Origin: Bernardetia sp.
GTDB taxonomy: Bacteria > Bacteroidota > Bacteroidia > Cytophagales > Bernardetiaceae
Assembly: GCA_020630575.1 (NCBI GenBank)
Contig: JAHDBD010000003.1
Coordinates: 62,001 to 126,000 of the forward strand
Length of the DNA stretch: 64,000 nucleotides
Direction of reading: 5' to 3'
The translations under genes and the position numbers were made by a program. The notes under the pieces were generated by a model. The model did not search any database, was not told the DNA's origin, and was given only the letters and a program-made list of their open reading frames with translations. This document shows, one piece after another, positions 17,863-27,109 of the stretch (positions are counted from its first letter, which is position 1; each line of letters starts with the position of its first letter).

Positions 17863-19054
17863 CCATTTACATCAATCTTTTTTAGAAGAAAAGCGAAAAG
17901 ATGCTATTACAGGAGATTTAATTCAAGCAGATGACGAGGTTGTTTTTTGTGGAATTTGTAAGTCTGCTTTTCTCAAAGATTCGTGGGAATATATGGATAG
18001 GAAGCATTGTGGACAGACCAAAACGCTTAAAAAAGTTCCTGTTTCTGTGCCTTTGCTTTTAAATGTTTCGATTATAAAACCTCATTTTATTACGCTTACA
18101 AATTCTTCTATTTCATTTGAAGAGTGTTTGAAAATGCTTTCTGATTTTAATCCAATAGATAAAAAAATAGAAATTCGATTAGACCCAATTTTCAAACAAG
18201 GAACAGAACAGTACACTAATTTATTAGAAAAAATAAACAAACCTATTGAAGGAGAATTACAAATACAAGAAACCGATACAGAACAAGGTTGGGTGTCGAA
18301 TATCGGTATATTTATGATAATAACTGTGATAGCTTCATTTATCTTAGGACTTTTTGCTATTCCTTTTTTAGATACAGTTTTATCAAAATTTATATTCTTC
18401 TCTTCTACGGCATTATTATCTTATATTTTTGTTTTCGGTAATACTAAATATTCACTTAAAAAGCCTGTCAAAAAGGAAAAATATCAATTTCCGATAAGAA
18501 ATGTAGATGTTTTAGAAAGCGAAGAATCTATTACTTTTGGTATTTTTAATCATAATTTCTTTCTTTATTTTGAAGGTATTCAACAAGGGGTTTTTATCGA
18601 ACTTGCACGAGTAAGCGAAATCGAAATTCATTATCAATCTAGTTGTTATGTTCATTTGGTTTTGAAAAAGCAAGACAAAACACATAAGGAAGTTAGTATT
18701 CCTTTACTTTTTTCAAAAAAAGAACGAATCACTGCTTTTTTATTGCGTTTAGCCAAAACAAAAAAAGATATTTCAAGTCAAGCCAAAATCAAATTTGTTG
18801 ATTTTCCTGAAAGAAGAGTTCGTTTACTCAAGAAAAAGCTACGATTTTATACAGATTTTATTTTTCCTGTAAAAAATGAAAAAAAGCAGGGCACTAAAAC
18901 AGAAAAATATATTTTAAGACAAGTAGATGGACAAAAAAGGGCAAAAACTGCTAGAGTAAAAGAGTTTTTAGAAGATACTACTCGTTATAAAAACAGAAAT
19001 CAACATCATCAAAACAGACATCAGACACAGTATAGAAATTACAAAAGAAGATAA
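17840..19054 (+). CDS. RING/U-box-like membrane protein, tandem copy 3, with basic tail
   Basis: 404 residues. Same plan as copies 1 and 2: RING-like head (DDEVVFCGICKSAFLKDSWE, then KHCGQTKTL), two membrane segments (~res 155-203), and the C-terminal SITFGIFNHNFFLYFEGIQQ domain. It differs by an extra ~75-residue tail rich in Lys, Arg, Gln and His, ending NRHQTQYRNYKRR, which may contact nucleic acid or acidic partners. It starts inside the end of copy 2 in another frame, so translation is probably coupled. The three genes end just before a convergent sensor gene (stop at 19068), leaving only 13 bases, with no visible terminator. Confidence 0.75.
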   Translation: MNIHKINSHLHQSFLEEKRKDAITGDLIQADDEVVFCGICKSAFLKDSWEYMDRKHCGQTKTLKKVPVSVPLLLNVSIIKPHFITLTNSSISFEECLKMLSDFNPIDKKIEIRLDPIFKQGTEQYTNLLEKINKPIEGELQIQETDTEQGWVSNIGIFMIITVIASFILGLFAIPFLDTVLSKFIFFSSTALLSYIFVFGNTKYSLKKPVKKEKYQFPIRNVDVLESEESITFGIFNHNFFLYFEGIQQGVFIELARVSEIEIHYQSSCYVHLVLKKQDKTHKEVSIPLLFSKKERITAFLLRLAKTKKDISSQAKIKFVDFPERRVRLLKKKLRFYTDFIFPVKNEKKQGTKTEKYILRQVDGQKRAKTARVKEFLEDTTRYKNRNQHHQNRHQTQYRNYKRR

Positions 19055-19067
19055 AAAGTAGGCTATT

Positions 19068-22000
19068 TTAACTCCACTTAAAACCTAAAATAAGTTGGTC
19101 ATCAATTTGGTCTTCATTTCCTTCTTCTTGCCATTTTTCCATAAAATCAGTAAAGTATTGTTTCTGTTTGTCCAAAGGTTGAGAAGCTACTTCTTTAATC
19201 ATTTCATAAAAATCGTGTCTTCCTAATTTTTTATTCTCTTTTCCTCCAAATTGGTCTTGATAGCCATCAGAAGTAAGGTAAAAAGTTGTATCCGAATTTG
19301 AAGGCAAAGTATGCAATGTAAATTCTATATCTTCTTCTTTTCCTCCAATAGAATGACGGTCGCCTTTTATAGAATGCAGTTTTTTATCTTGAACATAAAT
19401 AAAAGGACGTTTTGCACCTGCAAAATATACTTGTTTGTTTTCAACTTCATCACTATCAAAAGCACACAAAATAATATCCATTCCATCTTTGATATTACTT
19501 TCAGATTGTGATAAATTCTGACGAATAAGTGTATGTAATCTACTCAAAACTTTGTGAGGTTGCCATTCTCCCTCTGCTTCAATGATTTGAGTGAGTGCAG
19601 AGTTGGCTGCCATTGCCATAATTGCTCCTGGTACGCCGTGTCCTGTACAGTCAATTCCTGCAATAAGTATCTTGTCTTTTGTTTTTCCTATCCAATACGA
19701 ATCACCACTCACAACATCTTTTGGCTGATAATACACAAAATGATTTGGTAAAAGACGCAACAAAGTTTTTTCAGAAGGCAACATTGCTTGTTGGATTCGC
19801 TTTGCATAACGAATACTCTGACTAATTTTTTTATTCTGTTTATCAGCTTCTAAATAAATGAATGAAAGCTGTTCGGCTTGTAAACTAATATCATCTCTTT
19901 GCGCCAAAATTTCTTCTTTTTGCTGCATAATTTCAGCATTTCTTTCTACTAAAGAATCATTATAAGATACTATTTCTTCTTTTTGAGCATTTATTTCTTC
20001 GGTACGAATTTCTACAATTTTTTCTAAATGCAGTTTGTCATTCTGAATTTTTCGCATACGCAAGTTATGACCTCCCCAAACTAAAAAACAAATACAAACT
20101 CCAGCTAAAATCTGAAACCACAGGCGATTCCAAAAAGCAGGACTGATTACAAATGAAGTAGTTGCCAGCTCTTTAGAAACTACACCATCAGCATTGATGG
20201 CACGAACTTCAAAGTTATATTTTCCATGAGGAAGACTTGTATAAGTAGCCAAATTTGCGTTTGTTGGAGGCGACCATTCTGTATCTAATCCAGTCAAACG
20301 ATATTGATAACGCAAATCAGTTGGATTCTTGTAGCTAATTCCTATAAAATTAAAAGTCAGATAATTTTTATCATAAGGTAATTCTTGATTACTAATTTGA
20401 ATGGTATCTCTCAAAAATAACTGTGTGTTTTCTAAAAAAATAGGTGGAGGAGTTTCATTTTTTTCAAATAAAGTAGGATTACATTTCATAAGTCCATTGA
20501 TTGTTCCAAACCAAAGATTATCATTTTTATCTCTAAAAACTGAATTTTGATTCGTTTCCATCCCTGTAAAACCTTCCTTAAAGCTATATTTTTTCACTTC
20601 ATTTGTTTTTGGATTCAGGCGATTTAAGCCATCATTTGTTCCTATCCAAATATTTCCCAAAGCATCTCCAACAATTAAATAAGGATTATCTGATGTAATG
20701 CCATCTTTCGTTGTATAAACTTTAAAATCTTTTCCATCATACTTGAAAATACCACCTCCAATACTTGCAAACCACAAATTTCCTTCTGCATCTTCGGTAA
20801 TGGCAGCAGGACGATTGTGTGGTAAACCTTCTTTTTTGGTAAGTGAATGAAATTTTGTCCCATCATAGCGAGAAAGTCCATTATCATTACTTCCAAACCA
20901 TAAGTCCCCTTTTTTGTCTTTATACAAAGTCCAAATTACATTACTGACAAGTCCTTCATTGGTTGTAAAATCTTGAGTAGAAATCGCTTTTTGTCCTTGC
21001 ATAGTTAAACGAACACATTTTTGTCTAAAAACTGAAACCCAAATCTGATTTGTTTTGTCTTCATTGATTGAAATAATAGGTGAATTTGGATTGCCATTTA
21101 TCAATTTTGAATAATCTGAAATTTGTTTGGTTTGAGGATTGTAACTCGCCAATTTTCCTCTTGCACCTATCCAAACCAAACCTCTTGAATCGGTATAAAG
21201 TGATGTAATTGAAGTGTTGGGGAAAATATTTATCTGTTCTATAGTAGCAATATTACTTTGAGCTTCATTTGTAAATGTATAGCGATATAAACCTGAAAGT
21301 GTTCCTGTCCAAACTCCTCCTTGATTATCTGTTGTGGTTGCAAAAACGATTTCGTCTTCAGCTTGTTTTATTTGTTCAAAATAACGACCTAAAAAAAGCG
21401 AAAGTCCTTTTCCCATGTGTGTTCCTATCCAAATTTGCCCTTCGTGGTCTTGTTCGATAGTGGTTAATTGCGCCCCTGCAAGTCCATTTTGAGTGGTAAA
21501 AGTTTCTATTTTTTTGTCTTTTATATGAATAGCTCCTCCATTTGTAGCTACCCAAATGCTTTTGTCATTTGAGAGTTTGAGAGAATTTATTCCATTCAAA
21601 AGAGGAATTTCATTGACTGTATACTTTTCTAAAACAGTAGGTTTCTGTGCTTTTTCTAATGAAATTTTGAATAATTCATTTGCTGTGGCTACCCAAAGCA
21701 TATTTTTATCTATAAATTTGACATCCGAAAAACCTGCTGCTTGTGAGTTGAGATTAAAGGGAGAAAGAAGTGAATCAAGTATTGGTATTTGTTTAGTGGT
21801 ATTTAATTTATGTAATCCATTTGTTCCTGCAACAAACGTTTCATTATTTTCTGTAAAAATCTGACTAATAAAATTAGTTTGGAAATGATGAGAAAGTAGT
21901 TTTCCAGTAATTGCATCTACCAAAAAAAGACCTGTATTTGTGGCTATCCAAAGTTTTTTATTTTCTGTTTGTAGGATAGAATTTACAGCTTTTATAGTAT

Positions 22001-22364
22001 CGGCTGCAAAATTGATAAATGTATTACCTTTTTTGAGAGAAATACCTGTATAACGATGTCCCACCCAAATCTGATTTTGATTATCTTGATAAATTGTGGT
22101 TACATGATTGTCTCCTAAACCTTCTTTTTGTGTGTAGGTAGTAAAATTTTGTCCATTGAAAGAAGCAACTCCTCCTTGTGTTCCTACCCAAAGTTTAGAC
22201 TGGTTGTCTAAAAAGAGAGAGTAAACCGAGCTTTGTGGTAATCCTTCTTGTATAGTGTAAGTACGAAAATGAGGGTTTTGAGCTTGTGAGAAAGAAATAC
22301 AGGGCAAATAACTAAAAATAAAACTACTGAAAAATAGTAGTGTCTTTAATAAAAAAGAATTCAT
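19068..22364 (-). CDS. Propeller-domain sensor with SpoIIE/PP2C-type phosphatase output
   Basis: 1098 residues. Signal peptide (MNSFLLKTLLFFSSFIF ... SQAQ), then about a dozen two-component-regulator propeller repeats (for example SKLWVGTQGGVASFNGQNFT, NQIWVGH, GLVWIGARG), making a periplasmic double propeller. A Y_Y_Y Ig-like domain follows (~res 650-735, YKNPTDLRYQYRLTGLDTEW), one membrane helix (~res 745-770), a long coiled coil (~res 775-855) and a PP2C-type serine phosphatase (~res 870-1098) with VSGDSYWIG, IAGIDCTGHGVPGAIMAMAA and LTSDGYQDQFGG carrying the metal-binding aspartates. It is thus a one-piece transmembrane sensor that ends in a phosphatase rather than a kinase. Such phosphatases often act on anti-sigma antagonists; no partner gene is adjacent. 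Stimulus unknown. Confidence 0.92.
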   Translation of the reverse strand: MNSFLLKTLLFFSSFIFSYLPCISFSQAQNPHFRTYTIQEGLPQSSVYSLFLDNQSKLWVGTQGGVASFNGQNFTTYTQKEGLGDNHVTTIYQDNQNQIWVGHRYTGISLKKGNTFINFAADTIKAVNSILQTENKKLWIATNTGLFLVDAITGKLLSHHFQTNFISQIFTENNETFVAGTNGLHKLNTTKQIPILDSLLSPFNLNSQAAGFSDVKFIDKNMLWVATANELFKISLEKAQKPTVLEKYTVNEIPLLNGINSLKLSNDKSIWVATNGGAIHIKDKKIETFTTQNGLAGAQLTTIEQDHEGQIWIGTHMGKGLSLFLGRYFEQIKQAEDEIVFATTTDNQGGVWTGTLSGLYRYTFTNEAQSNIATIEQINIFPNTSITSLYTDSRGLVWIGARGKLASYNPQTKQISDYSKLINGNPNSPIISINEDKTNQIWVSVFRQKCVRLTMQGQKAISTQDFTTNEGLVSNVIWTLYKDKKGDLWFGSNDNGLSRYDGTKFHSLTKKEGLPHNRPAAITEDAEGNLWFASIGGGIFKYDGKDFKVYTTKDGITSDNPYLIVGDALGNIWIGTNDGLNRLNPKTNEVKKYSFKEGFTGMETNQNSVFRDKNDNLWFGTINGLMKCNPTLFEKNETPPPIFLENTQLFLRDTIQISNQELPYDKNYLTFNFIGISYKNPTDLRYQYRLTGLDTEWSPPTNANLATYTSLPHGKYNFEVRAINADGVVSKELATTSFVISPAFWNRLWFQILAGVCICFLVWGGHNLRMRKIQNDKLHLEKIVEIRTEEINAQKEEIVSYNDSLVERNAEIMQQKEEILAQRDDISLQAEQLSFIYLEADKQNKKISQSIRYAKRIQQAMLPSEKTLLRLLPNHFVYYQPKDVVSGDSYWIGKTKDKILIAGIDCTGHGVPGAIMAMAANSALTQIIEAEGEWQPHKVLSRLHTLIRQNLSQSESNIKDGMDIILCAFDSDEVENKQVYFAGAKRPFIYVQDKKLHSIKGDRHSIGGKEEDIEFTLHTLPSNSDTTFYLTSDGYQDQFGGKENKKLGRHDFYEMIKEVASQPLDKQKQYFTDFMEKWQEEGNEDQIDDQLILGFKWS

Positions 22365-22522
22365 AAATGCAATTATTAGGTAAAGTTTGGTACTCTAATT
22401 TACAAACTATTTCAAAATAATTGCATTTCTTTTCGATAAATTACATAATTTTTCAATCTATTAAGCTCAAACTACTTATTACATTTATAAAAATGAGTGT
22501 ATTACTGACAATCTTCAACTAA

Positions 22523-22558
22523 CAAAAAAAAGGAACTTGAAATTAATTAAGTTCCTTT
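22523..22558 (-). terminator. Terminator after the YihY/BrkB gene
   Basis: AGGAACTT (22531-22538) pairs with AAGTTCCT (22549-22556) around an AT-rich loop that adds further pairs. Read on the minus strand the hairpin is followed by a run of seven T, fitting Rho-independent termination of the gene ending at 22569. Confidence 0.75.
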
Positions 22559-22568
22559 TCTGAATATC

Positions 22569-23492
22569 TTATAAAGAGGTAGGTCGTCGATCTAGAAGTT
22601 TTTCTTTACTTTTTGCATGTTTGGAAACCTTTGTACGATGTCCATAAAAGCGAGCATATACTTTTGTAAATTCTGCCCCAAAAAACAGAATTAAACAAGC
22701 GTAGGAAACCCAAAGCAAAATCAAGACAACTGAACCAGCTACGCCATACGTAGAAGCAGGCTCTGCAATTCCAAAATAAAAACTTAATCCTTCTTTACCC
22801 AATGTAAATAAAACTGCTGTAACAATTCCACCAATGCCGACAGTTTTCCACTGAATTTCTCTATCAGGGAGTGTTTTGAACATAAAAGCAAATAAGATTC
22901 CTATTATAATAAGTGAGATTACTATTTCAATAGCACTCATAGCATAAATCATAAAATCAGGTAGGTAATTCATCATCCAATCTGAAAGTGTAGAAATAAG
23001 CGTAGATACGATAAGTGAAATCAATAATAAAAAAGCAATTACCATAATAAGTCCAAAAGAAGTAGCCCGATCTGTAACTAGTTTCATTATTCCACTGCCA
23101 CTTGTATCAGGTTCTACTTCCCAAATATTATTAAATGACTTTTGCAGTTGAACAAAAACACCTGTTGCTCCAAAAATTAGCGAACCAATTCCTACTATTA
23201 AAGCAAAAGTAGAATCTTGATTGCTAAGTGCATTTTTTATCATTTCTTGTACAGCTTCGGCTGCCTCTTGCCCTATCATTCCAGAAATTTGTCCTGTAAT
23301 TTCTCCTCTGACAGCTTCTTCTCCAAAAAGTGCGCCTGCTGATTTGATTACCATAATCAAAAGCCCAGGTAAGGAAAAAATAGTATAATAGGCAATGACA
23401 GCACTTTCACGAAAAGGGTCAAGGGCATTCCATTCTTTAAACGTTTCTTTGAGAAGTTTTCCTAAATCTTTGAATTTGAATTTGTGAGCCAT
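22569..23492 (-). CDS. YihY/BrkB family inner-membrane protein
   Basis: 307 residues with about six membrane segments. The family order is visible: FKEWNALDPFRESAVIAYYT near the N-terminus (the conserved AxAYYxxFSLPGLL segment), GIGSLIFGATGVFVQLQKSF, NNIWEV, DRATSFGLIMVIAFLLL and, near the end, STYGVAGSVVLILLWVSYAC followed by LILFFGAEFTKVYARFYG. The C-terminal tail is basic and cytoplasmic. The family was once called ribonuclease BN by mistake; its actual role is unclear, with transport or envelope function proposed. It has its own terminator and a 121-base gap to proC upstream. Confidence 0.92.
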   Translation of the reverse strand: MAHKFKFKDLGKLLKETFKEWNALDPFRESAVIAYYTIFSLPGLLIMVIKSAGALFGEEAVRGEITGQISGMIGQEAAEAVQEMIKNALSNQDSTFALIVGIGSLIFGATGVFVQLQKSFNNIWEVEPDTSGSGIMKLVTDRATSFGLIMVIAFLLLISLIVSTLISTLSDWMMNYLPDFMIYAMSAIEIVISLIIIGILFAFMFKTLPDREIQWKTVGIGGIVTAVLFTLGKEGLSFYFGIAEPASTYGVAGSVVLILLWVSYACLILFFGAEFTKVYARFYGHRTKVSKHAKSKEKLLDRRPTSL

Positions 23493-23613
23493 AAAATAAG
23501 TAGGTATAAAAAAATCAAGTTGAAAAAATGAAAAGCAATAAAAAATGTCTTTTGTATGAATAAACTAAAATCATAACATAGAAAAAATAAATTTGTTATT
23601 GAGTTTCCAAAAT

Positions 23614-24414
23614 TTATTCTCCCAATTCTTTTGCTCTTTTCTGTGCTGCTTGCAATCCTTGTCCTATCTTATCTGATATTTCTTGTTTAGAAAAAAAGTT
23701 TAGCGCAGCTTCTGTTGTTCCTCCTTTTGAAGAAACTCGTTTTATCCATTCTTCACACGAATAATTACTTCGGTTTTCTAAATGAACAGCTCCCATAAAT
23801 GTTTGTGTAACCAATAGTTCGGCTTCAGAATGTGAAAAACCCATTTTTTGAGCTTCTTTTATCATGGCTTCCATAAAAAAATAAACATACGCAGGACCAC
23901 TGCCAGAAATAGCTGTTACGGCATCTATTTTTTCTTCTTCTGAAAAATAAAGCGATTTTCCTGTTGTATTGAGAAGGTTTTGAACAAAAAACAATTCATC
24001 TCTAGTTACCGATTGGTCAGCTGTAAAACCTGTCATTCCCATTCCAATTTGAGAAGGAAGGTTTGGCATAGCACGAATAACTTTTGTAGTTCCCAAACTC
24101 TTTTTTAAAGTTTCAATCTTAACCCCTGCCATTATAGAAAGAACAGTTTGAGAAGGCAAAATATAGCTATTGAGCGTTTCAAATAATGCTTTTGTGTCTT
24201 GTGGTTTGACTGCCAAAATAATTAATTGAACTTTTGAAACTCGTTCATCAGGCGTAGAGATAACATAAGAATAGCCTTTCTCTCTCAAAAAATCAGCTTT
24301 TTCAGGTGTTTTTTCTAATATCAGTAAATCATCTTTTGTAATAGAATGAGAAAGTAAAAAACTCTCTGCATACGTTGTTCCCATATTTCCAGCACCGACA
24401 ATTAAAATTTTCAT
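23614..24414 (-). CDS. proC: Pyrroline-5-carboxylate reductase
   Basis: 266 residues from the ATG at 24414; the open frame extends to 24540 but the extra 42 residues precede the Rossmann start and are not part of the family. It catalyses the last step of proline synthesis, reducing 1-pyrroline-5-carboxylate with NAD(P)H. Seen: MKILIVGAGNMGTTYAESFL (dinucleotide loop), IILAVKPQD, RAMPNLPSQIGMGMTGF, AVTAISGSGPAYVYFFMEAM and the C-terminal signature VSSKGGTTEAALNFF. Length is normal. It is monocistronic as far as can be seen, with the YihY gene 121 bases downstream. Confidence 0.95.
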   Translation of the reverse strand: MKILIVGAGNMGTTYAESFLLSHSITKDDLLILEKTPEKADFLREKGYSYVISTPDERVSKVQLIILAVKPQDTKALFETLNSYILPSQTVLSIMAGVKIETLKKSLGTTKVIRAMPNLPSQIGMGMTGFTADQSVTRDELFFVQNLLNTTGKSLYFSEEEKIDAVTAISGSGPAYVYFFMEAMIKEAQKMGFSHSEAELLVTQTFMGAVHLENRSNYSCEEWIKRVSSKGGTTEAALNFFSKQEISDKIGQGLQAAQKRAKELGE

Positions 24415-24728
24415 TTTTGAGTTATGTTGAATTATTCGAATAAGAAAAAGTATTTTAGAAAAAAATAAAGAAATTTTGAAGTTTTTTTTACTCCTCAAAT
24501 AGGTTACGTTCTGCACCCCTAAATTTGTAGTATAAACCAAAGAGAAAAAGGGTTTATATTATTGATAACAGGGTTAAAGTCCTGTCCAATTCAATAAATA
24601 TAAGTTACATTTTGTATATCATATTAAAAATATTTAAAGTAGTTTTAATATAGAACAGAATCTAATTTTCAATCAATTGAACAGGGTTTTAACCCTAATT
24701 TTTCACCAAATTTACCTATTTATTTATT
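24415..24728. other. Divergent spacer with an inverted pair of ACAGG...CCCT palindromes
   Basis: 314 bases between divergent proC and the coiled-coil gene. Two related blocks face each other: 24562-24595 (contains ACAGG-GTTAAAGT-CCTGT) and 24673-24699 (contains AGGGTTTTAACCCT). The reverse complement of the first, TTGGACAGGACTTTAACCCT, matches the second, TTGAACAGGGTTTTAACCCT, at 17 of 20 bases. This looks like a REP-like inverted pair. No promoter match was found. Confidence 0.5.
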
Positions 24729-25691
24729 ATGGACAAGAATCAAATTAAAAATGACTTTTCTTCACTTCTCAAAAACTATTATCATCAGCGTCATGAAGTG
24801 ATTACCAAAGAAGAATCAGTTGCCAAAGTAAAAGAAATTACACTTTTGCAAACTGCTCGCACCTATACACCTGATAATATTATTAAAGGACTTGGAACGC
24901 TTCAACTTACCTTTGCTGATACGCTTACTCAATGGTCTAAAAAACTACAAGATGAGTCTGAAAAACGTTCACAAATTGAGGAGGCTATCGAAATAGAAAA
25001 GAAAAGACTCAAAAACTTACACCAAGTAAAATTAGCTGCTGATGCTTTGTATTTATTAAAACAAGAACACGAATCAAAGTTGGCTGAACTTACTGAAGCA
25101 CATCAAAAAAGAATGGAATTGATGGCAAATTCTCGCAAGGAAGATGAGGCATTTTGGAAAAAGGAAACAGAGCTTTTTGAAAAAGAAGTAAAAGAGTCAG
25201 AAGAGCGCACAAAGAAAACTCGTTTGCAAGAAGAAGAACGATTTGGATATGATTTGGAACGTAACACACAATTGGCAACCGATGCGTTTGAAGCTCAGAA
25301 AAAACAATCACAGCGCAAACTAGAGCAGCAAAAAGCTGAAAAAGAAAAAGCATGGATGTTGCGTGAAGAAGTTTTGGCAGAGAAAGATGAAAAACACCAA
25401 AAAAATCTTGTTTTGATTGCCGAATTTGATGAAAAACTTAAAGAAGAAGTCAAAAAAGCAAGAGAAAAAGGAGCTAATGAAGCTACAAAAGAAGGAAAAG
25501 CAGTTGCTGAATTAATGGAAAAAGAAGAAGCTGCCAACGAGCAAATCTTTGCCGAACAGATAGAAGATTTGAAATTGAATGTAGAGACTGGAAAAGTGGA
25601 AGTTGATAATCTGACAATTCAACTCAAACATGCTTTAGAGCAAGTACAATCACTTTCTCTGAGAGCATTTGATAACCCAACTTCTAAATAA
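24729..25691 (+). CDS. Coiled-coil protein A of a paralogous pair
   Basis: 320 residues, almost wholly alpha-helical coiled coil rich in Glu, Lys, Ala and Gln, without signal peptide or membrane segment. A short globular head (DKNQIKNDFSSLLKNYYHQR, ~res 1-50) precedes the coil (~res 75-305). The central repeat KEKAWMLREEVLAEKDEKHQ is also present in protein B, encoded 120 bases downstream, as EKEWTLREKLLAEKEESYEK, and both end with a similar QLKHALEQVQSLSLRAFD / QLTGALKEAKELAIKAID tail, so the two are paralogues. I do not recognise the family. A cytoplasmic filament, scaffold or partner-binding role is a guess from shape only. Confidence 0.75.
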   Translation: MDKNQIKNDFSSLLKNYYHQRHEVITKEESVAKVKEITLLQTARTYTPDNIIKGLGTLQLTFADTLTQWSKKLQDESEKRSQIEEAIEIEKKRLKNLHQVKLAADALYLLKQEHESKLAELTEAHQKRMELMANSRKEDEAFWKKETELFEKEVKESEERTKKTRLQEEERFGYDLERNTQLATDAFEAQKKQSQRKLEQQKAEKEKAWMLREEVLAEKDEKHQKNLVLIAEFDEKLKEEVKKAREKGANEATKEGKAVAELMEKEEAANEQIFAEQIEDLKLNVETGKVEVDNLTIQLKHALEQVQSLSLRAFDNPTSK

Positions 25692-25811
25692 ATTCATTCA
25701 TTCATCTAACCTTTTTGATAAATAAAAAATCTGCTCAACATCCGTAGGAATCTACTTTATCAAATTTTTTATTTAAAAATCCTTTCAAAACCTTCTAAAA
25801 AAAATAGCATT

Positions 25812-26930
25812 ATGGCAGTTTCAATGAAAAGCACTAAAAAAGAGATTCTTGACTCATATCAAGACCTTGTAAGAGAAAATAAATCACTTCAAGCAGAAGT
25901 AACCAAACTAAAAGTAGAAAATAAAACGCTGCAAAGCAATTTGGATAATAATATAACTTCTCAAAAATCTGCACCAAAAACTCAAAGTTTTGCTAAAGCA
26001 GAACCAAAACAAATTTCAACTAATTTGGGTGGTGGTTATCAGTCTGTAGAAAGTGTTGTTACAGCATTTGAGCATATCAAAGGAAATGTAGGTATTGCAA
26101 TTAGTGGGCTTTCAGATAATCTCACAAAAGAGGCTGCAAACTTAGCTATTTTGCAAGATGAAAGCAACCAAATTGAAACGCAACTTTTAGAGCTTCATCA
26201 GATTGAAGAAGCAGAAGAAAACACGCTTTCAAAACTTATTCAAGAATATATCGAAAAGTCAGAATCTTTCGAAAAAATTATCACTCAAACAGGAAAAGAG
26301 CAATTACAAGCTGAAGAAGAAGCTAAAAAAGCTTATGAAGAAGCTGAAGATTTGCACAACTCAACACTTAGTGAGCGTAAAAAAGAATGGCAAACTAAGC
26401 TGGATAGAGAAGAAGAAACCTATCATTATGAAAAGAATTTGGCTCGTCAGCAAATAAAAGATGAAGCTATGCAGCTTGCTAAATCTCGTAGTGAAGAATT
26501 GGAAAATCTTAAAGAAGAACAAGAAAAAGAGTGGACATTGCGTGAAAAACTTTTAGCTGAAAAAGAAGAGAGTTACGAAAAAGCAACTGAAAAGGCTGAA
26601 GAACTTCCTAAGAAATTGGATAGTGAAACTAAGCGAGCTTATGAAAGTACAAAAGCAGCTATTCAGAGAGATAATAAAGCAAAATCTGATTTGTTGGCAA
26701 AAGAAAATGAAGGCAAAAAGCGTATTGCAGAACGTCAAATCAATGCTCTTTCTAGCAAAATTACACAGCAAAATGAGCAAATCAAGTCATTAAATAGTCA
26801 ATTGACAGGTGCGTTAAAAGAAGCAAAAGAATTAGCTATCAAAGCTATAGATGGAGCTTCGGGTGCAAAATCATTGGCTGCTTTGCGTGAAGTTGCTTTT
26901 GAGCAATCCAAACAAAACGGTAAAAAGTAA
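25812..26930 (+). CDS. Coiled-coil protein B of a paralogous pair
   Basis: 372 residues. N-terminal helix KSTKKEILDSYQDLVRENKS with a leucine-rich coil (res ~10-45), a Pro/Ser/Gln linker (~res 50-75), then a long coil (~res 100-345). Compared with protein A it has a longer N-terminus but the same central WxLREKLLAEKEE element and the same end region. The C-terminus adds GASGAKSLAALREVAFEQSK. No transmembrane segment, cysteine motif or nucleotide-binding loop is seen. With the upstream gene it probably forms a hetero-oligomer; this is inferred from homology, adjacency and shared direction. A terminator follows at 26959-27007. Confidence 0.75.
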   Translation: MAVSMKSTKKEILDSYQDLVRENKSLQAEVTKLKVENKTLQSNLDNNITSQKSAPKTQSFAKAEPKQISTNLGGGYQSVESVVTAFEHIKGNVGIAISGLSDNLTKEAANLAILQDESNQIETQLLELHQIEEAEENTLSKLIQEYIEKSESFEKIITQTGKEQLQAEEEAKKAYEEAEDLHNSTLSERKKEWQTKLDREEETYHYEKNLARQQIKDEAMQLAKSRSEELENLKEEQEKEWTLREKLLAEKEESYEKATEKAEELPKKLDSETKRAYESTKAAIQRDNKAKSDLLAKENEGKKRIAERQINALSSKITQQNEQIKSLNSQLTGALKEAKELAIKAIDGASGAKSLAALREVAFEQSKQNGKK

Positions 26931-26958
26931 GAAGTAAGTTTTTTATCTACTAAACAGA

Positions 26959-27007
26959 AAAACCTATCTAATTCTTCACTCAATAGGAAAATTAGGTAGG
27001 TTTTTTT
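26959..27007 (+). terminator. Intrinsic terminator after the coiled-coil pair
   Basis: AACCTATCTAATT (26961-26973) pairs with AATTAGGTAGGTT (ending at 27002, one G-T wobble) around a 16-base loop, and is followed by a run of T to 27007. Confidence 0.8.
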
Positions 27008-27109
27008 GAATTTGTAATTATCTATCCAAACTATTATGAGTTATTTTGTTTATATTTAGAAGGTAATATTTTTTTATTCTTGCTGATTTGTAATTTATAA
27101 AACTTTTAT

